From assembly GCA_025061865.1 (NCBI GenBank), contig JANXAA010000169.1, positions 1 through 5,579 on the forward strand: a DNA stretch of 5,579 nucleotides, given 5' to 3'. Below are positions 3,944-5,579 of the stretch, in pieces (the stretch's first letter is position 1; the number at the start of each line of letters is the position of its first letter). Origin of the DNA: Acidobacteriota bacterium. GTDB lineage: Bacteria; Acidobacteriota; HRBIN11. The notes below the pieces were generated by a model, which searched no databases, was not told where the DNA came from, and worked only from the letters and a program-made list of their open reading frames with translations. The position numbers were made by a program, and so were the translations under genes.

Positions 3944-5579
3944 ATGCCGAGGACGATTCCCTTAGAGCGTCTCCGGAACATCGGGATTATGGCCCACATC
4001 GACGCCGGTAAGACGACGACGACGGAGCGGATCCTCTATTACACGGGGATCACTCACCGGATCGGGGAAGTCGATGAGGGCACGGCCACGATGGATTGGA
4101 TGCCCCAAGAGAAGGAGCGGGGCATCACCATCACGGCCGCTGCGACGACCTGTTTCTGGCGGGACCACCGCATCAACATCATCGATACGCCGGGGCACGT
4201 CGACTTCACCATCGAGGTCGAGCGGTCCCTGCGGGTCTTGGACGGAGCCATCATCGTCATCAGCGCCGTCGAGGGCGTCCAGCCTCAGACGGAGACCGTC
4301 TGGCGGCAGGCCGACAAGTATCGCGTGCCTCGGATCGTCTTCATCAACAAGATGGACCGTATCGGGGCCGACTTCGAGCGGGCTGTCCAGATGATGGTCG
4401 ACCGCCTGCGGGTCGTCCCGGTGCCCGTCCAGTACCCGCTGGGGGCCGAGGACCGCTTCCAAGGCGTCATCGACCTCATCGAGCAGAAGGCTTACGTATA
4501 CCGGGACGAAACCCTGGGGGCCGAGTATGACGTCTTGGACATCCCCCCGGCGTATCGGGCTCAGGTCCAGCACGGGCGAGACGTCCTATTTGAAAAGTTG
4601 GCCGAGTTGGACGACCACATCATGGAAAGGTACCTGGCTGGGGAGTGGCCGACGCCCGACGAAATCCGACGGAGCCTGCGGAACCTGACCCTGCAACTGA
4701 AGGTCGTGCCCGTCCTCTGCGGGTCAGCCTTCAAAAATAAAGGCGTCCAGCCCCTCTTAGATGCCGTCGTTTACTACCTACCTTCTCCGCTGGACCTGCC
4801 ACCTGTCAAGGGCTGGCATCCCGAGACCCGTCAAGAGGTTTATCGCAAGCTCGACGACGGAGAGCCTTTCTGTGGCCTGGTCTTTAAGCTCATGACGGAC
4901 CCTTACATCGGCCATCTGTCTTACATCCGGGTCTATTCGGGTCAACTCCGGAACGGCGATACCCTCCTGAACGCGACTCGCGGCAAGATGGAGCGAATCG
5001 GACGCCTCGTCCGGATGCACGCCAACAAACGGGAAGAGATCAGCGAGGCCTACGCCGGCGACATCTGCGCCGCTGTCGGACTCAAGACGGTGACGACGGG
5101 CGATACCCTCTGCGACCCCCGCCACCCGATTCTCCTGGAGGCTATCGAGTTTCCTGAGCCCGTCTTGGTCGCTGCCATCGAGCCGAAAACGCGGGAAGAC
5201 CAAGAGAAGCTGGGACCGGCTCTTCAGAAACTCCTGGTCGAGGACCCCAGCCTCGGGCTTCGAGTCAACCCCGAGACGGGTCAGACGCTCCTGGCCGGGA
5301 TGGGCGAGCTTCACTTGGAGATCATCACCGACCGGCTGTACCGGGAGTTTGGGGTTCAAGTTCACCTGGGTCGGCCGATGGTCGCTTACAAGGAGACCAT
5401 CACGCGGTCCGCCGAGGCCGAGGGCAAGTATATCAAGCAGACCGGCGGTCGGGGTCAGTACGGCCACTGCTTCCTCCGGGTCGAACCCTTGCCGCCGGGG
5501 GGCGGCTTCGTCTTCGTCGATGAGATCCGGGGCGGGGTCATCCCCAAGGAATTCATCCCAGCTGTCCGGGCCGGGGTCG
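3944..5579 (+). CDS. fusA: Translation elongation factor G, cut by right window edge
   Basis: EF-G is the GTPase that drives tRNA-mRNA translocation and, with RRF, ribosome recycling. The frame from ATG 3944 gives 545 complete codons before the edge; the family is about 690-700 residues, so the rest of domain IV and domain V are missing. G-domain motifs are all intact: AHIDAGKTTTTE (17-28, P-loop), ERGITI (58-63), DTPGH (81-85, with the catalytic histidine H85), NKMD (135-138) and CGSAF (259-263). Domain II begins near residue 305, domain III near 405 (PVLVAAIEPK), and domain IV is entered at VAYKETI (480-486), followed by GGRGQYGH (501-508). AGGGA at 3931-3935 serves as ribosome binding site, eight bases before ATG. 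The sequence reads as the standard str-operon EF-G; a specialised recycling paralogue is unlikely from its position. Confidence 0.98.
   Translation, partial: MPRTIPLERLRNIGIMAHIDAGKTTTTERILYYTGITHRIGEVDEGTATMDWMPQEKERGITITAAATTCFWRDHRINIIDTPGHVDFTIEVERSLRVLDGAIIVISAVEGVQPQTETVWRQADKYRVPRIVFINKMDRIGADFERAVQMMVDRLRVVPVPVQYPLGAEDRFQGVIDLIEQKAYVYRDETLGAEYDVLDIPPAYRAQVQHGRDVLFEKLAELDDHIMERYLAGEWPTPDEIRRSLRNLTLQLKVVPVLCGSAFKNKGVQPLLDAVVYYLPSPLDLPPVKGWHPETRQEVYRKLDDGEPFCGLVFKLMTDPYIGHLSYIRVYSGQLRNGDTLLNATRGKMERIGRLVRMHANKREEISEAYAGDICAAVGLKTVTTGDTLCDPRHPILLEAIEFPEPVLVAAIEPKTREDQEKLGPALQKLLVEDPSLGLRVNPETGQTLLAGMGELHLEIITDRLYREFGVQVHLGRPMVAYKETITRSAEAEGKYIKQTGGRGQYGHCFLRVEPLPPGGGFVFVDEIRGGVIPKEFIPAVRAGV

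Noticed and set aside
3962..4573. Open frames antisense to fusA (also 4778-5467)
   Set aside because: Long antisense frames are expected in GC-rich genes; EF-G motifs are continuous on the plus strand and the antisense products resemble nothing.

Overview
This is a GC-rich bacterial window with five recognisable protein genes and three long gene-free intervals. The genes are, in order: selA (minus strand, runs off the left edge), pheA (plus), then rpsL, rpsG and fusA (plus; fusA runs off the right edge). The last three form the classic bacterial str ribosomal-protein/elongation-factor block. S12 is 124 residues, S7 is 156 residues and EF-G has every G-box motif, so this is a normal bacterial chromosome with a high-GC, C- or G-ending codon preference, not a phage or plasmid. 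The selA gene implies that the organism makes selenocysteine by the bacterial route. The sequence alone does not support a phylum. The S12 and S7 sequences are ordinary bacterial ones.

Region by region: 1-895 holds the first 298 codons of selA, reading leftward. 896-1542 is a 647-base divergent spacer between selA and pheA. It holds a possible selA promoter, an imperfect 17-base inverted repeat enclosing 244 bases, a run of closely packed hairpins, and a promoter 71 bases upstream of pheA. 1543-2361 is pheA, a monofunctional prephenate dehydratase with a C-terminal ACT domain. 2362-2770 is a 409-base spacer with two separate sigma70-type promoters. The distal one fires about 340 bases before rpsL and the proximal one about 32 bases before it. 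2771-3145 is rpsL. 3146-3452 is an unusually long (307-base) interval between rpsL and rpsG. 3453-3923 is rpsG, followed after only 20 bases by fusA (3944 to the right edge).

How the genes fit together: rpsL, rpsG and fusA make the decoding-centre protein S12, the 30S head protein S7 and the translocase EF-G, and are very probably co-transcribed. pheA feeds phenylalanine synthesis and selA charges tRNA(Sec) with selenium; neither has an obvious functional tie to the str block. No mobile element, CRISPR array, tRNA, rRNA or recognisable named riboswitch was found. The points most worth checking are non-coding: the double promoter and long leader before rpsL, the long rpsL-rpsG interval, and the inverted repeat and hairpin cluster between selA and pheA.
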